Shown here: piece after piece, positions 17,235 through 24,529 of the stretch | Numbering within the stretch: position 1 is the first letter of the stretch | Layout: every line of letters starts with the position of its first letter | Assembly (NCBI GenBank): GCA_035575925.1 | Contig: DATLXK010000065.1 | Coordinates: 1 to 30,022 of the forward strand | DNA: 30,022 bases | Direction of reading: 5' to 3' | Origin: DASWTL01 sp035575925 | GTDB lineage: Bacteria > Bacteroidota > Bacteroidia > Sphingobacteriales > Sphingobacteriaceae | The notes under the pieces: model-generated | The model's database searches: none | What the model saw: the letters and a program-made list of their open reading frames with translations, nothing else | Told to the model about the DNA's origin: nothing | Translations under genes and position numbers: made by a program

Positions 17235-17702
17235 ATGTTACAACGAATACAATCTGTTTGGTTATTTCTTTCAACCTTATCATTATTGGCACTATTTATT
17301 TTTCCTTATATCCAGATATTAAATAGTGACGGGGCAGGAAGATCAGTTATGATAACAGGTATCCACGAAAATGTTAACGGACAAGGTGTACAAACACAGT
17401 CTTATACCGCTCTTACCATTGCTGCAGTTATTATTGCCCTGGTGCCATTAGTTACTATATTCCTATACAGTAATAGAAAGAGACAAATAGCTATGTGCTA
17501 TCTGGGGATAGTTCTGATACTGGGATTTTCTTTCTGGATGCTTCAAGTTGCTAAAAATGCTGCCCAGGGCATTACACTTGGCTTTCAGAACTATGGATTA
17601 GGAATTATCTTACCATCATTGGGAATATTTTTTATAATTCTTGCTCTCAGGGGAATACGGCGCGACGAGAAGCTGATTAAATCGGTAGACAGGTTGAGAT
17701 AA
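17235..17702 (+). CDS. DUF4293 family membrane protein
   Basis: This 155-residue protein has four predicted membrane segments: about residues 8-26, 58-76, 86-104 and 120-138. The opening MLQRIQSVWLFLSTLSLLALFIFPYI and the layout match DUF4293, a Bacteroidota family of unknown function. The loop between segments 1 and 2 is polar and probably faces the periplasm. A TAAATTTG box at 17220-17227 precedes the ATG closely, but there is no TTG at the usual distance. A weak hairpin (CCTAT/ATAGG, 17745-17758) followed by T residues may end transcription. Confidence 0.85.
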   Translation: MLQRIQSVWLFLSTLSLLALFIFPYIQILNSDGAGRSVMITGIHENVNGQGVQTQSYTALTIAAVIIALVPLVTIFLYSNRKRQIAMCYLGIVLILGFSFWMLQVAKNAAQGITLGFQNYGLGIILPSLGIFFIILALRGIRRDEKLIKSVDRLR

Positions 17703-17985
17703 TGACCACATAAAAAACTAATACTTATAAGTTTACCGAACGTTCCTATAGCAATAGGTTTTACCACAGGGCGACTTTTAGGTGCGTTTTCTTATATCTT
17801 TCTGCGGGTAACGTAGGGAGGATAAAAATCAGTAATGATAATTTATAACCAGGTTTTCCGGAAAACTTAGAGTGAAAGTGTTGATTAAGAAATTCAGAAT
17901 AAAAAGTTGAATAATGATTGCATAAAACATTCTGTATAAAGGAGCTTTACGTATAAATTCGGCTGAGAGTTGCGTATATTTACGA
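17703..17985. other. Non-coding gap before the cassette-like island
   Basis: I see no credible gene in these 283 bp. They hold a weak hairpin with a T-run after the DUF4293 gene (17745-17762) and a perfect 14-bp palindrome, GTTTTCCGGAAAAC, at 17853-17866. The sequence is AT-rich, with no recognisable transposase or integrase remnant. Confidence 0.5.
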
Positions 17986-18061
17986 GTTAGGCCTAATGCT
18001 AAAAACCGAGCAATCTGAACTTACATGTGGCGTCAGACGACAATTTTCGTAAATTAGCATA

Positions 18062-18544
18062 GTGAAAAAGCAATTTGAAATAGGACTTGACTTTATAGTA
18101 GATAAACTGACCAACTCTATTGAGAATGTGATTACAGGCGATAGCTTTACGACAGAAATATCTATCCTCACTTCCAACGACCTTAAATCTATCACTAAAG
18201 CAAAAGGTTGGCTATTCAACTGGCGAGAGGAATTTAAAAACCCGATGAGAGATATTTACAAACTCACTATAGTAAATAATCCGACCATTGTTCAAGGACT
18301 AATCAGCTTAGAAGTTAAAGCTGACCATGTGTATATGCATTTGGTAGAGAGTTCACCTTTTAATAAAGGACAAACCAAAGTATATTCCGGCGTGGCTGGA
18401 AATTTAGTTGCCTTTGCCTGTAAGCTTTCTTTTCAGCGTGGGCATGAAGGCAATGTTTCATTTCTTTCAAAGACTCAATTGGTGGCTCATTACGAAAAAA
18501 CACTTGGAGCGTTTCATTTCGGCGGACGAGGTAATGATTATTGA
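18062..18544 (+). CDS. GNAT-fold acetyltransferase-like protein, C-terminus frameshifted
   Basis: The open frame encodes 160 residues from a GTG at 18062. The second half resembles a GNAT domain: a YMHLVESSPFNKG strand, the GVAGNLVAFACKLSFQRGHEG acetyl-CoA loop and helix region, and SKTQLVAHYEKTLGAFHFGGR. The frame then ends abruptly as GNDY. The shifted frame continues with V-MIIETQSALKLINKYFQNH to a TGA at 18591-18593, which is what the GNAT C-terminus should look like. One extra G at 18530-18531 explains the break; removing it gives 176 residues. This is a real frameshift or a sequence error. The acceptor substrate is unknown. The next gene would start 2 nt after the restored stop, implying tight coupling. 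Confidence 0.7.
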   Translation: MKKQFEIGLDFIVDKLTNSIENVITGDSFTTEISILTSNDLKSITKAKGWLFNWREEFKNPMRDIYKLTIVNNPTIVQGLISLEVKADHVYMHLVESSPFNKGQTKVYSGVAGNLVAFACKLSFQRGHEGNVSFLSKTQLVAHYEKTLGAFHFGGRGNDY

Positions 18545-18595
18545 GACTCAGTCGGCACTTAAACTCATTAATAAATACTTTCAAAATCACTGATT

Positions 18596-18763
18596 ATGAG
18601 GACTAGCAAAATTGAATTAGATGTAGACTTCATTGGTGGACAAGGCTCATTGACGACCGAAGAAGAAAAGGCACTTAGCGACTTTTTTAAACAACGAAAA
18701 TCGGCCGCCAAAACCGATAAAAAAACTAAAGTAACCAGCCGAGCAAAACAACTGCCTGACTAG
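18596..18763 (+). CDS. 55-residue basic protein paired with the GNAT-like gene
   Basis: The ATG at 18596 opens 55 codons ending in TAG at 18761-18763. The sequence begins MRTSKIELDVDFIGGQGSLT, continues with an acidic helix (TEEEKALSDFFKQRK) and ends in a Lys/Arg-rich tail (AAKTDKKTKVTSRAKQ). It has no signal peptide or membrane segment. The beta-start, acidic helix and basic tail suggest a small binding or regulatory protein, but I cannot name a family. It starts 2 nt after the restored stop of the GNAT-like gene and sits within the same cassette-like unit, so the two probably function together. Confidence 0.6.
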   Translation: MRTSKIELDVDFIGGQGSLTTEEEKALSDFFKQRKSAAKTDKKTKVTSRAKQLPD

Positions 18764-18774
18764 GAAGCACTAGG

Positions 18775-18848
18775 GCATAACACATAGTTTGCGCTATTTT
18801 CCATACCCACATTGGCGTGACACACTGCGCAAACTATCACCGTTAGGC
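18775..18848 (+). other. attC-like recombination site
   Basis: Outer boxes are GCATAAC (18775-18781) and GTTAGGC (18842-18848), which pair at 6 of 7 positions and match the R'' and R' cores of integron attC sites. Inside, ATAGTTTGCGC (18784-18794) and GCGCAAACTAT (18827-18837) form a perfect 11-bp inverted repeat. Short unpaired spacers of 2 and 4 nt separate the two stems, and a 32-nt region forms the loop. Total length is 74 bp, within the usual attC range. The extrahelical base usual in one arm is not seen, so this is a candidate only. Confidence 0.5.
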
Positions 18849-18927
18849 GTCATTGTAAAATCCAACCCGATCGACCCGATCATTTGGGTTTACTGTGGGA
18901 TACTAAAATGAAAATCCTGTCTGATCC

Positions 18928-19296
18928 ATGAATAAATTATTAGATATCGTGTTCACCCTACTTCACCTGGTGATTATCGGATTTAACCTGGTGGGCTGGA
19001 TATGGCCTTCCACAAGAAAGCTCCATTTATTTGTAGTGGGTATAACCATTGCATCCTGGGTTGTATTAGGTATTTGGTACGGGCTGGGTTATTGTCCGTT
19101 AACGGATTGGCACTGGCAGGTAAAAGAAAAATTGGGAGAGCAAAACCTTCCGAATTCATTCATCAAATATTTTGCAGATAAAATTATAGGGCAAAGTATC
19201 GACTCCGGCTTAATAGATGCAGTAACTGCATCCGGTTTCGCATTAGCAATTGGATTTGCTGTTTACTATAATTTTATCCGGAAGAACCCCGTTTAA
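18928..19296 (+). CDS. DUF2784-like small membrane protein
   Basis: This 122-residue protein has membrane segments at about residues 6-24, 33-52 and 95-113. The WIWPSTRKLHLFVV, ASWVVLGIWYGLGYCPLTDWHWQVKEKLGE sequence matches DUF2784, a widespread membrane family of unknown function whose signature is the G-x-CPLT-W block. It starts 79 nt after the attC-like site and may be the chromosomal neighbour rather than cassette cargo. Confidence 0.75.
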   Translation: MNKLLDIVFTLLHLVIIGFNLVGWIWPSTRKLHLFVVGITIASWVVLGIWYGLGYCPLTDWHWQVKEKLGEQNLPNSFIKYFADKIIGQSIDSGLIDAVTASGFALAIGFAVYYNFIRKNPV

Positions 19297-19338
19297 GATG
19301 ATGATACAGTCAGGCTTTGCCTCATTCATTAAACAGCC

Positions 19339-19368
19339 TTGTTTTCTGACAAATAAACCTTAACTTTG
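19339..19368 (+). promoter_or_regulatory. Promoter of the DEAD-box helicase gene
   Basis: TTG at 19339-19341, 19 nt, then TAACTTTG at 19361-19368: a full match to the Bacteroidota promoter consensus TTG-N19-TAnnTTTG. It gives a leader of roughly 35 nt before the ATG at 19411. Confidence 0.85.
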
Positions 19369-19410
19369 CGGCGCTTAAAAGCAATGTAGCTTATAAGCTT
19401 ATAAATTATC

Positions 19411-21234
19411 ATGAACCCATTTAGTACATTGGGTATCCGTCATGATATTGTTAATGCCATTACTGAACTGGGATTTGAAAATCCCACACCGATCCAGGAA
19501 CAATCTATCCCGGTATTACTTTCAGGCAGCAACGATTTTGTCGGATTAGCTCAAACAGGAACCGGAAAGACGGCAGCATTTGGCCTGCCTCTATTAGAAT
19601 TACTGAACTTCGAAGAAAAACACCCTCAGGCACTTATTCTTTGCCCAACCCGTGAACTGTGCTTGCAGATCACAAGCGACATCAAAAAATATTCTAAGAA
19701 TGTTAAAGGTGTAAATGTTGTGGCTGTTTATGGCGGCGCAAGTATTTCTGATCAGCTTCGCGAAATTAAGCGCGGTGTTCAGATTGTAGTTGCAACCCCC
19801 GGCCGTATGCTGGATATCATTAATCGTAAAGCGATTGATTTCACCAGGGTGCAATTTGTAGTATTAGACGAGGCTGATGAAATGCTTAACATGGGCTTTC
19901 AGGAAGATATCGATCTGATATTATCAACTACTCCTGAAACCAAAAAAACATGGCTTTTCTCGGCTACTATGCCCGGAGAAGTTCGCCGGATCGCTAAAAA
20001 ATACATGACCGATCCGTTTGAACTGACCATGGGCACCAAAAATACCGGTAACGTAAACATTGATCACGAATACTATATTGTAAAAGCTCGTGATAAATAT
20101 GCAGCATTCAAGCGTATTGTAGATTTTAATCCTGAGATTTTTGGTATTGTATTTTGCCGTACCAAGATAGAAACGCAGGAAATTGCTGAATCCCTTATAA
20201 AAGATGGTTACAATGCGGATTCATTGCATGGTGATCTGTCTCAGCAGCAACGTGATAAGGTAATGAAACGTTACCGGGACCGTAGCTTACAGCTTTTAAT
20301 TGCAACAGATGTAGCTGCACGTGGTATTGATGTGAATGACGTGACTCACGTAATTAACTACTCACTGCCTGATGAGATTGAAAATTATACCCACCGTAGC
20401 GGACGTACTGCCCGTGCAGGAAAAACCGGTGTATCTATTGCCATAATTAACTCGAAAGAAGTTGGTAAAATCCGTCAGATTGAGCGGGGTATAGGTAAGC
20501 AGTTTACCAAGGCAGAGATCCCCAATGGGTTTGATGTGTGTGAAAAACAATTATTCGCACTGGTTCACAAAGTGCATAACGTAAATGTGAACGAAGAGCA
20601 GATTGAACAATACATTCCGCGTATTATGGATGAGTTCAAAGATCTTTCAAAAGAAGAAGTAATTAAAAAGTTTGCTTCTATTGAGTTTAACCGGTTTCTT
20701 GAATATTACAAGAATGCTCCTGACCTCAATGCTTCGGCAGACGACAGAGGCGGTGACCGTGATCGCGGCGAGCGTGGCATGCGTGGAGCGAAATCAGACT
20801 TTACCCGTTTATTTATTAACCTGGGTTCTGTGGATGATTTTACTCGCGGCGATATGCTTGGATTTATTTGCAATCATGCAAAGATCAGCGGACGTGCAAT
20901 TGGTAAAATAGATTTGAAAGGTGTTTATACTTTCTTTGAAGTGGAGAATGATGTATCAGAAGCTGTTCAGCAGAATTTTAAAAACGTAGAATTTCAGGGC
21001 AGGGCAGTTCGTATAGAATTGGCCGGCGATCGCGGTGAATCACCTTCACGTGAGCGCAGCGGTGGAAACCGTGAACGCAGCACGGGCGGAAGTTTTCGTG
21101 AGCGTCGCGAGCGTACCGGCGGTAGCGGCAGCGGTGCTGGTGGTTTCAGGGATTTTTCTGGCAAGCGCAAGGAAGACCGAAGCAGTGGCAGTGGCGGAAG
21201 ACGCGAAGGCGGAGATCGCAAAAAGAAATACTAA
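19411..21234 (+). CDS. DEAD-box ATP-dependent RNA helicase (CsdA/DeaD type)
   Basis: This 607-residue protein unwinds RNA, likely in ribosome assembly or cold adaptation, in the cytoplasm. The core has the Q motif (NPTPIQE), motif I AQTGTGKT (47-54), DEAD at 153-156, SAT near 185, and HRSGRTARAGKTG in the second RecA domain. Residues about 465-540 look like a DbpA-type RNA-binding domain (TRLFINLGSVDDFTRGDMLGFI). The last ~65 residues are a low-complexity tail rich in Arg, Gly and Ser with RGG-like repeats, common in Bacteroidota helicases. It has its own promoter and a strong terminator. Confidence 0.95.
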   Translation: MNPFSTLGIRHDIVNAITELGFENPTPIQEQSIPVLLSGSNDFVGLAQTGTGKTAAFGLPLLELLNFEEKHPQALILCPTRELCLQITSDIKKYSKNVKGVNVVAVYGGASISDQLREIKRGVQIVVATPGRMLDIINRKAIDFTRVQFVVLDEADEMLNMGFQEDIDLILSTTPETKKTWLFSATMPGEVRRIAKKYMTDPFELTMGTKNTGNVNIDHEYYIVKARDKYAAFKRIVDFNPEIFGIVFCRTKIETQEIAESLIKDGYNADSLHGDLSQQQRDKVMKRYRDRSLQLLIATDVAARGIDVNDVTHVINYSLPDEIENYTHRSGRTARAGKTGVSIAIINSKEVGKIRQIERGIGKQFTKAEIPNGFDVCEKQLFALVHKVHNVNVNEEQIEQYIPRIMDEFKDLSKEEVIKKFASIEFNRFLEYYKNAPDLNASADDRGGDRDRGERGMRGAKSDFTRLFINLGSVDDFTRGDMLGFICNHAKISGRAIGKIDLKGVYTFFEVENDVSEAVQQNFKNVEFQGRAVRIELAGDRGESPSRERSGGNRERSTGGSFRERRERTGGSGSGAGGFRDFSGKRKEDRSSGSGGRREGGDRKKKY

Positions 21235-21239
21235 ACTAA

Positions 21240-21275
21240 TGAAACAGGCCGCATAAAGCGGCCTGTTTCATTTAA
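21240..21275. terminator. Strong intrinsic terminator after the DEAD-box gene
   Basis: A perfect 13-bp stem (TGAAACAGGCCGC at 21240-21252 with its complement at 21258-21270) around a 5-nt loop, directly after the helicase stop. The arms end in GTTTCATTT on the plus strand. Its symmetry could let it work in both directions, which would also serve the convergent minus-strand unit. Confidence 0.85.
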
Positions 21276-21312
21276 AAGTGTCTGACTTAATTCTTTCGGA
21301 TTTAACGTTGAT

Positions 21313-21714
21313 TTAATTTACCGTAATAATTTCCGGTCCGGATACTTTCCCAATATGGCAGGCATCAATACCTCCGCTAATAACATATGATGCGGTAACG
21401 GTCTGGTTCGTTTTTGGGTTACGGGCAGAAACCTGTATGGGATCTCCCTTTACAGAAAGCGTATTCAAATCTGCATCGCTTGCCACTATATAATATCCGG
21501 GAAGTCCTTCATTAGTTTGAACCATAGGTTTATTAAGTCTTTTATTTATTGTCTGAAAATCAGCCACGGGAACAGTAGCGCCATTAACATCTTTGAACTG
21601 CACACTGATCATTTTAAATTCCTGTGTGCATATTTTGTCTGCCTTCGGATCTTTATTGCTCATAGCGGAGCATGATCCCAAAAGCGAAAGGAGAGCAATA
21701 AAATATAGTTTCAT
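21313..21714 (-). CDS. Putative lipoprotein of unknown function
   Basis: This 133-residue protein has a short lipoprotein signal (MKLYFIALLSLLGSCSAMSN, lipobox LGSC with cysteine at residue 15). The mature part is polar and beta-rich, with a C-terminal 'GGIDACHIGKVSGPEIITV' region containing one further cysteine. I do not recognise the family. Its start lies 3 nt after the stop of the upstream 93-residue gene, so the pair is an operon. Confidence 0.7.
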   Translation of the reverse strand: MKLYFIALLSLLGSCSAMSNKDPKADKICTQEFKMISVQFKDVNGATVPVADFQTINKRLNKPMVQTNEGLPGYYIVASDADLNTLSVKGDPIQVSARNPKTNQTVTASYVISGGIDACHIGKVSGPEIITVN

Positions 21715-21717
21715 AAT

Positions 21718-21999
21718 TTATACCTGATCAAGGTAAGTGCGTTCACCGTTATCGTCTTCATAAAAATTCCTGTCATACATATCTGCATAAACCGGTTCGC
21801 CGTTGGGGCCTTTTACATCGGGCATTAACCTGTCCTTTAGTTTGTTAGCATAAGTTCCCAAGTTGTTTCCAAAATCTTTGGTGCAATCAAGCAAATAATT
21901 TCCAACGGTTTGTCCGTCTTTGCGTTTAAACATCATTAATGCCCCTAAAACTGCAGCACCTGCAACTACACCTATTAATCCTTTTGCGTTATTTTTCAT
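21718..21999 (-). CDS. Small YtxH-like membrane-anchored protein
   Basis: This 93-residue protein has one N-terminal hydrophobic segment (GLIGVVAGAAVLGALMMF, residues about 7-24) followed by a basic stretch and an amphipathic region, then an acidic C-terminus (DMYDRNFYEDDNGERTYLDQ). The start and the glycine-rich membrane segment resemble YtxH-like proteins of Bacteroidota; the match is by general layout, not a strict motif. It is the first gene of the pair with the lipoprotein. Confidence 0.6.
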   Translation of the reverse strand: MKNNAKGLIGVVAGAAVLGALMMFKRKDGQTVGNYLLDCTKDFGNNLGTYANKLKDRLMPDVKGPNGEPVYADMYDRNFYEDDNGERTYLDQV

Positions 22000-22103
22000 A
22001 GCTTATATTTTTTATTACAACAAGCTTTAAAAGAGTAAGTTTTTAGAAATATAAAAGGGGCAGTTGCTGATAGGAAATTGCGGTAAGTTTATCCGGTATT
22101 CGA

Positions 22104-23111
22104 TCAAGACAATTCTTCGGAAAGCAGCTTCATCTCAATATGCGGAGAATGCTTTTCATATAAAATGGCATAAACGGCTCTGCAAATAGGCATATGTACT
22201 TTATATTGTTTATTAATCTGGTGCAGACAGTTTACGGCATAAAATCCTTCTGCAATCATATTCATTTCCAGCTGTGCCGATTTCACGGTATAACCTTTGC
22301 CAATCATATTTCCAAAGGTTCTGTTCCGGCTAAACTGTGAGTAGGCCGTTACTAAAAGATCACCTAGATAAGCCGATTCCATGATATCCCGGTTAATGGG
22401 GTGAACCTCATCAACAAAACGTTTGATCTCGCGTATCGCATTGGAAATTAACACAGACTGAAAATTATCCCCATATCCTATTCCGTGACAAATACCACTG
22501 GCTACAGCATAAATATTTTTAAGTACTGCTGCATACTCTGTACCATAAATATCATCCGAAACTGTAGTTTTAATGTATCGGGTGGATATCATATTTGCAA
22601 ACATACAGGCAGTTGCCTGATCAGGAGAAGCAATAGTTAAGTAAGATAATTTTTCCAGGGCAACTTCTTCTGCATGGCATGGTCCGCTAATAACCAGTAC
22701 ATCATTAAACGGAACCCCATACTTCTGATTTAGAAACTCGCCGATGATCAGGTTTTCGTCAGGAACGATGCCTTTTATAGCAGATACGATCTTTTTACCT
22801 TTTAGGGCATCGGGAGCAAGCCCTTCAAGCGCGCTTTTTAAAAATGCTGCCGGTACACTTAATAATACAAAATCTGCAGCGTTGATTATTTGATCTATAT
22901 GGTTCGAAATATTTTGTGGATTGACCCTGATCTCAACCGAGCTTAAATAGGTGGGATTATGGTGGTATTTGCAAATATGGTCAATAGCCTCAGTATTCCG
23001 CATCCACCAAAAGATCTCCTTTTGCTGCACGTTATCTGAAAGCATTTTAACAATAGCCGTAGCCCAGCTTCCGCCGCCAATAACGGCGATCTTCTTCACA
23101 GGTTGTTCCAT
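22104..23111 (-). CDS. gpsA: Glycerol-3-phosphate dehydrogenase [NAD(P)+]
   Basis: GpsA reduces dihydroxyacetone phosphate to sn-glycerol 3-phosphate for phospholipid synthesis. The 335-residue protein has the NAD(P)-binding GGGSWA motif (12-17), the VSAIKGI block, the VLKNIYAVASGICHGIGYGDN block with the catalytic lysine, and the SRNRTFGNMIGKGY block. It stands 68 nt downstream of the efflux adaptor gene on the same strand, but no functional link is obvious. Confidence 0.95.
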   Translation of the reverse strand: MEQPVKKIAVIGGGSWATAIVKMLSDNVQQKEIFWWMRNTEAIDHICKYHHNPTYLSSVEIRVNPQNISNHIDQIINAADFVLLSVPAAFLKSALEGLAPDALKGKKIVSAIKGIVPDENLIIGEFLNQKYGVPFNDVLVISGPCHAEEVALEKLSYLTIASPDQATACMFANMISTRYIKTTVSDDIYGTEYAAVLKNIYAVASGICHGIGYGDNFQSVLISNAIREIKRFVDEVHPINRDIMESAYLGDLLVTAYSQFSRNRTFGNMIGKGYTVKSAQLEMNMIAEGFYAVNCLHQINKQYKVHMPICRAVYAILYEKHSPHIEMKLLSEELS

Positions 23112-23179
23112 AAAGTAAAAATCCCGGTAGTGTAATTAAAGCACAACCAGGACAAGTTTACTTATTTTTTAAGAAATTC

Positions 23180-24517
23180 TTATTTTTTCTCGCCGGCGAA
23201 CAGCTTTTCTTTATCTACTTTATTAACAGCGGATCCATCTTTAAGCGTTTTTGAAATTGCCGTAAAAGGCTGTGATATAATTTCTTCTCCGCCTTTTAAA
23301 CCCTTAGTAACCAGAATATAGGTATCGTCCTGAATTCCTGTAGTAACTTCAACCTGTTTCACTTTTCCTTTGTCAAAAATAAATACGTACTCTTTTACAG
23401 GAGCTTTAATTTTTTTCTTTTCATCTTTCTTTTCACCAGGCTTGCCATCTTTCTCATTTTCCGGTTTCTTTTCTTCACGGGTAGTTACAGACTGGATAGG
23501 AATAGCTATACCCGAAACATTTTCTGTATGAATATCTACCGTTGCTGATAAACCCGGACGGAATGGTGATTTTCCAACGCCTACCTGTGCATATGATTCC
23601 GGTAAGATCCTCACTTTTACAGTAAAATTGGTTACCTGCTCGGCACTTGATCCGACTACGTTTGCAGAGCTTCCGATTTCCGTAACGCTCCCTTTAAACT
23701 TTCGCCCCTGGAAAGCATCTACTTCAATTTCAGCCTCATCCCCAATAGATACCCTGTTAATATCACTCTCGTTCACATCCACACTAACTTCCATAGAATT
23801 AAGGTTTGATATCCGCATAAGCTCTGTGCCGGCCATTTGCGCTGTTCCTACTACACGCTCTCCCAACTCAATGGAAAGCTTGGACACAACCCCGTCAACA
23901 GGAGAGTAGATGGTTGTCTTTGCCAGGTTATCTGCCGCTTCTTTTACAACAGCTGAGGATTGGGCCACACCAAACCGGGAGCCAATCACATTCTGGCGCA
24001 TGGATTCCAAACTGGCTCTTGATCCTTCGTATTCAGCCCGTATTGATTCAAATTCGGATGTTGAAATCACTTTTTTATTAAAAAGTTCCAGGTTTCGTTT
24101 GTAACGGGCTTCGGTATTTCTAAAGCTTGCCTCTGATTGTTTAAGCTGCTGCTGTGTGCCTGCCAGGCTTGCACGCTGCCCGTTTAGTGAGGCAACGGCA
24201 CGGGTATATCCGGATTGAAGAATATCCGGCCTTACTTTGGAAAGAAGCTGCCCTTTTTTTACCAGATCCCCTTCTTTTACCATCAGCTCAACTATCTCAC
24301 CAGACACTTCAGAACTTAGTTTAACTTCAGTTTCCGGCTGCACCTTCCCACTCGCCGAAACAGTTTCTGTGATGGTTCTTTTTTCAATCTTTTCAGTAGC
24401 AACCTGTATTTTGTCCCCCTGGCCGTACCATCCGAGCTTATTGCCTGCAATGGCAGCAATTACAAGCACACCGGCGCTTATAAGAATATATTTTATTGTG
24501 TTTTTCTTTTTTGCCAT
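23180..24517 (-). CDS. Periplasmic adaptor (HlyD/MacA-like) of an efflux system
   Basis: This 445-residue membrane fusion protein has an N-terminal anchor (residues about 9-27), a lipoyl half-motif (ASGKVQPETEVKLSSEVSGEIVELMVKEGDLVKKGQLL), a long alpha-hairpin coiled coil (about 100-200) and a beta-barrel region with the second lipoyl half (TIYSPVDGVVSKLSIELGERV). A Lys/Glu-rich insertion (about 350-375, KPENEKDGKPGEKKDEKKK) precedes the membrane-proximal domain. It should bridge an inner-membrane transporter and the TolC-like protein encoded just upstream (12-nt gap). No ABC ATPase or permease follows; gpsA does. Confidence 0.9.
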   Translation of the reverse strand: MAKKKNTIKYILISAGVLVIAAIAGNKLGWYGQGDKIQVATEKIEKRTITETVSASGKVQPETEVKLSSEVSGEIVELMVKEGDLVKKGQLLSKVRPDILQSGYTRAVASLNGQRASLAGTQQQLKQSEASFRNTEARYKRNLELFNKKVISTSEFESIRAEYEGSRASLESMRQNVIGSRFGVAQSSAVVKEAADNLAKTTIYSPVDGVVSKLSIELGERVVGTAQMAGTELMRISNLNSMEVSVDVNESDINRVSIGDEAEIEVDAFQGRKFKGSVTEIGSSANVVGSSAEQVTNFTVKVRILPESYAQVGVGKSPFRPGLSATVDIHTENVSGIAIPIQSVTTREEKKPENEKDGKPGEKKDEKKKIKAPVKEYVFIFDKGKVKQVEVTTGIQDDTYILVTKGLKGGEEIISQPFTAISKTLKDGSAVNKVDKEKLFAGEKK

Positions 24518-24529
24518 GGTTAAAGAATG

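Larger units (their letters stand above)
17986..18848 (+). mobile_element. Candidate integron-type gene cassette
   Basis: The element is bounded by GTTAGGC at 17986-17992 and GTTAGGC at 18842-18848, both matching the integron core GTTRRRY. The right copy is the end of an attC-like hairpin. Recombination after the first G of each core would define a cassette of about 856 bp carrying a GNAT-fold gene and a 55-residue gene, both read toward the attC, as in typical cassettes. There is no integrase gene or second attC in the window, so this would be an isolated cassette. The left flank shows no clear attC arms, which fits insertion at a secondary site or decay. This is inferred from structure alone. 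Confidence 0.5.

Noticed and set aside
17941..17992. A second attC ending at the left GTTAGGC.
   Set aside because: The upstream 100 bp contain no RYYYAAC box at a suitable position and no arms pairing with the sequence before GTTAGGC.
18360..18590. A 76-codon minus-strand frame across the GNAT gene.
   Set aside because: It is antisense to a protein with clear GNAT features and carries no motif of its own.
18908..18931. A 7-codon ORF (MKILSDP) whose stop overlaps the DUF2784 start.
   Set aside because: Such a short overlap is likely by chance, and no leader-peptide feature such as codon runs or an attenuator hairpin follows.
20994..21221. A proline/arginine-rich minus-strand frame over the helicase tail.
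   Set aside because: It is the antisense shadow of the low-complexity Arg/Gly/Ser tail of the DEAD-box protein.
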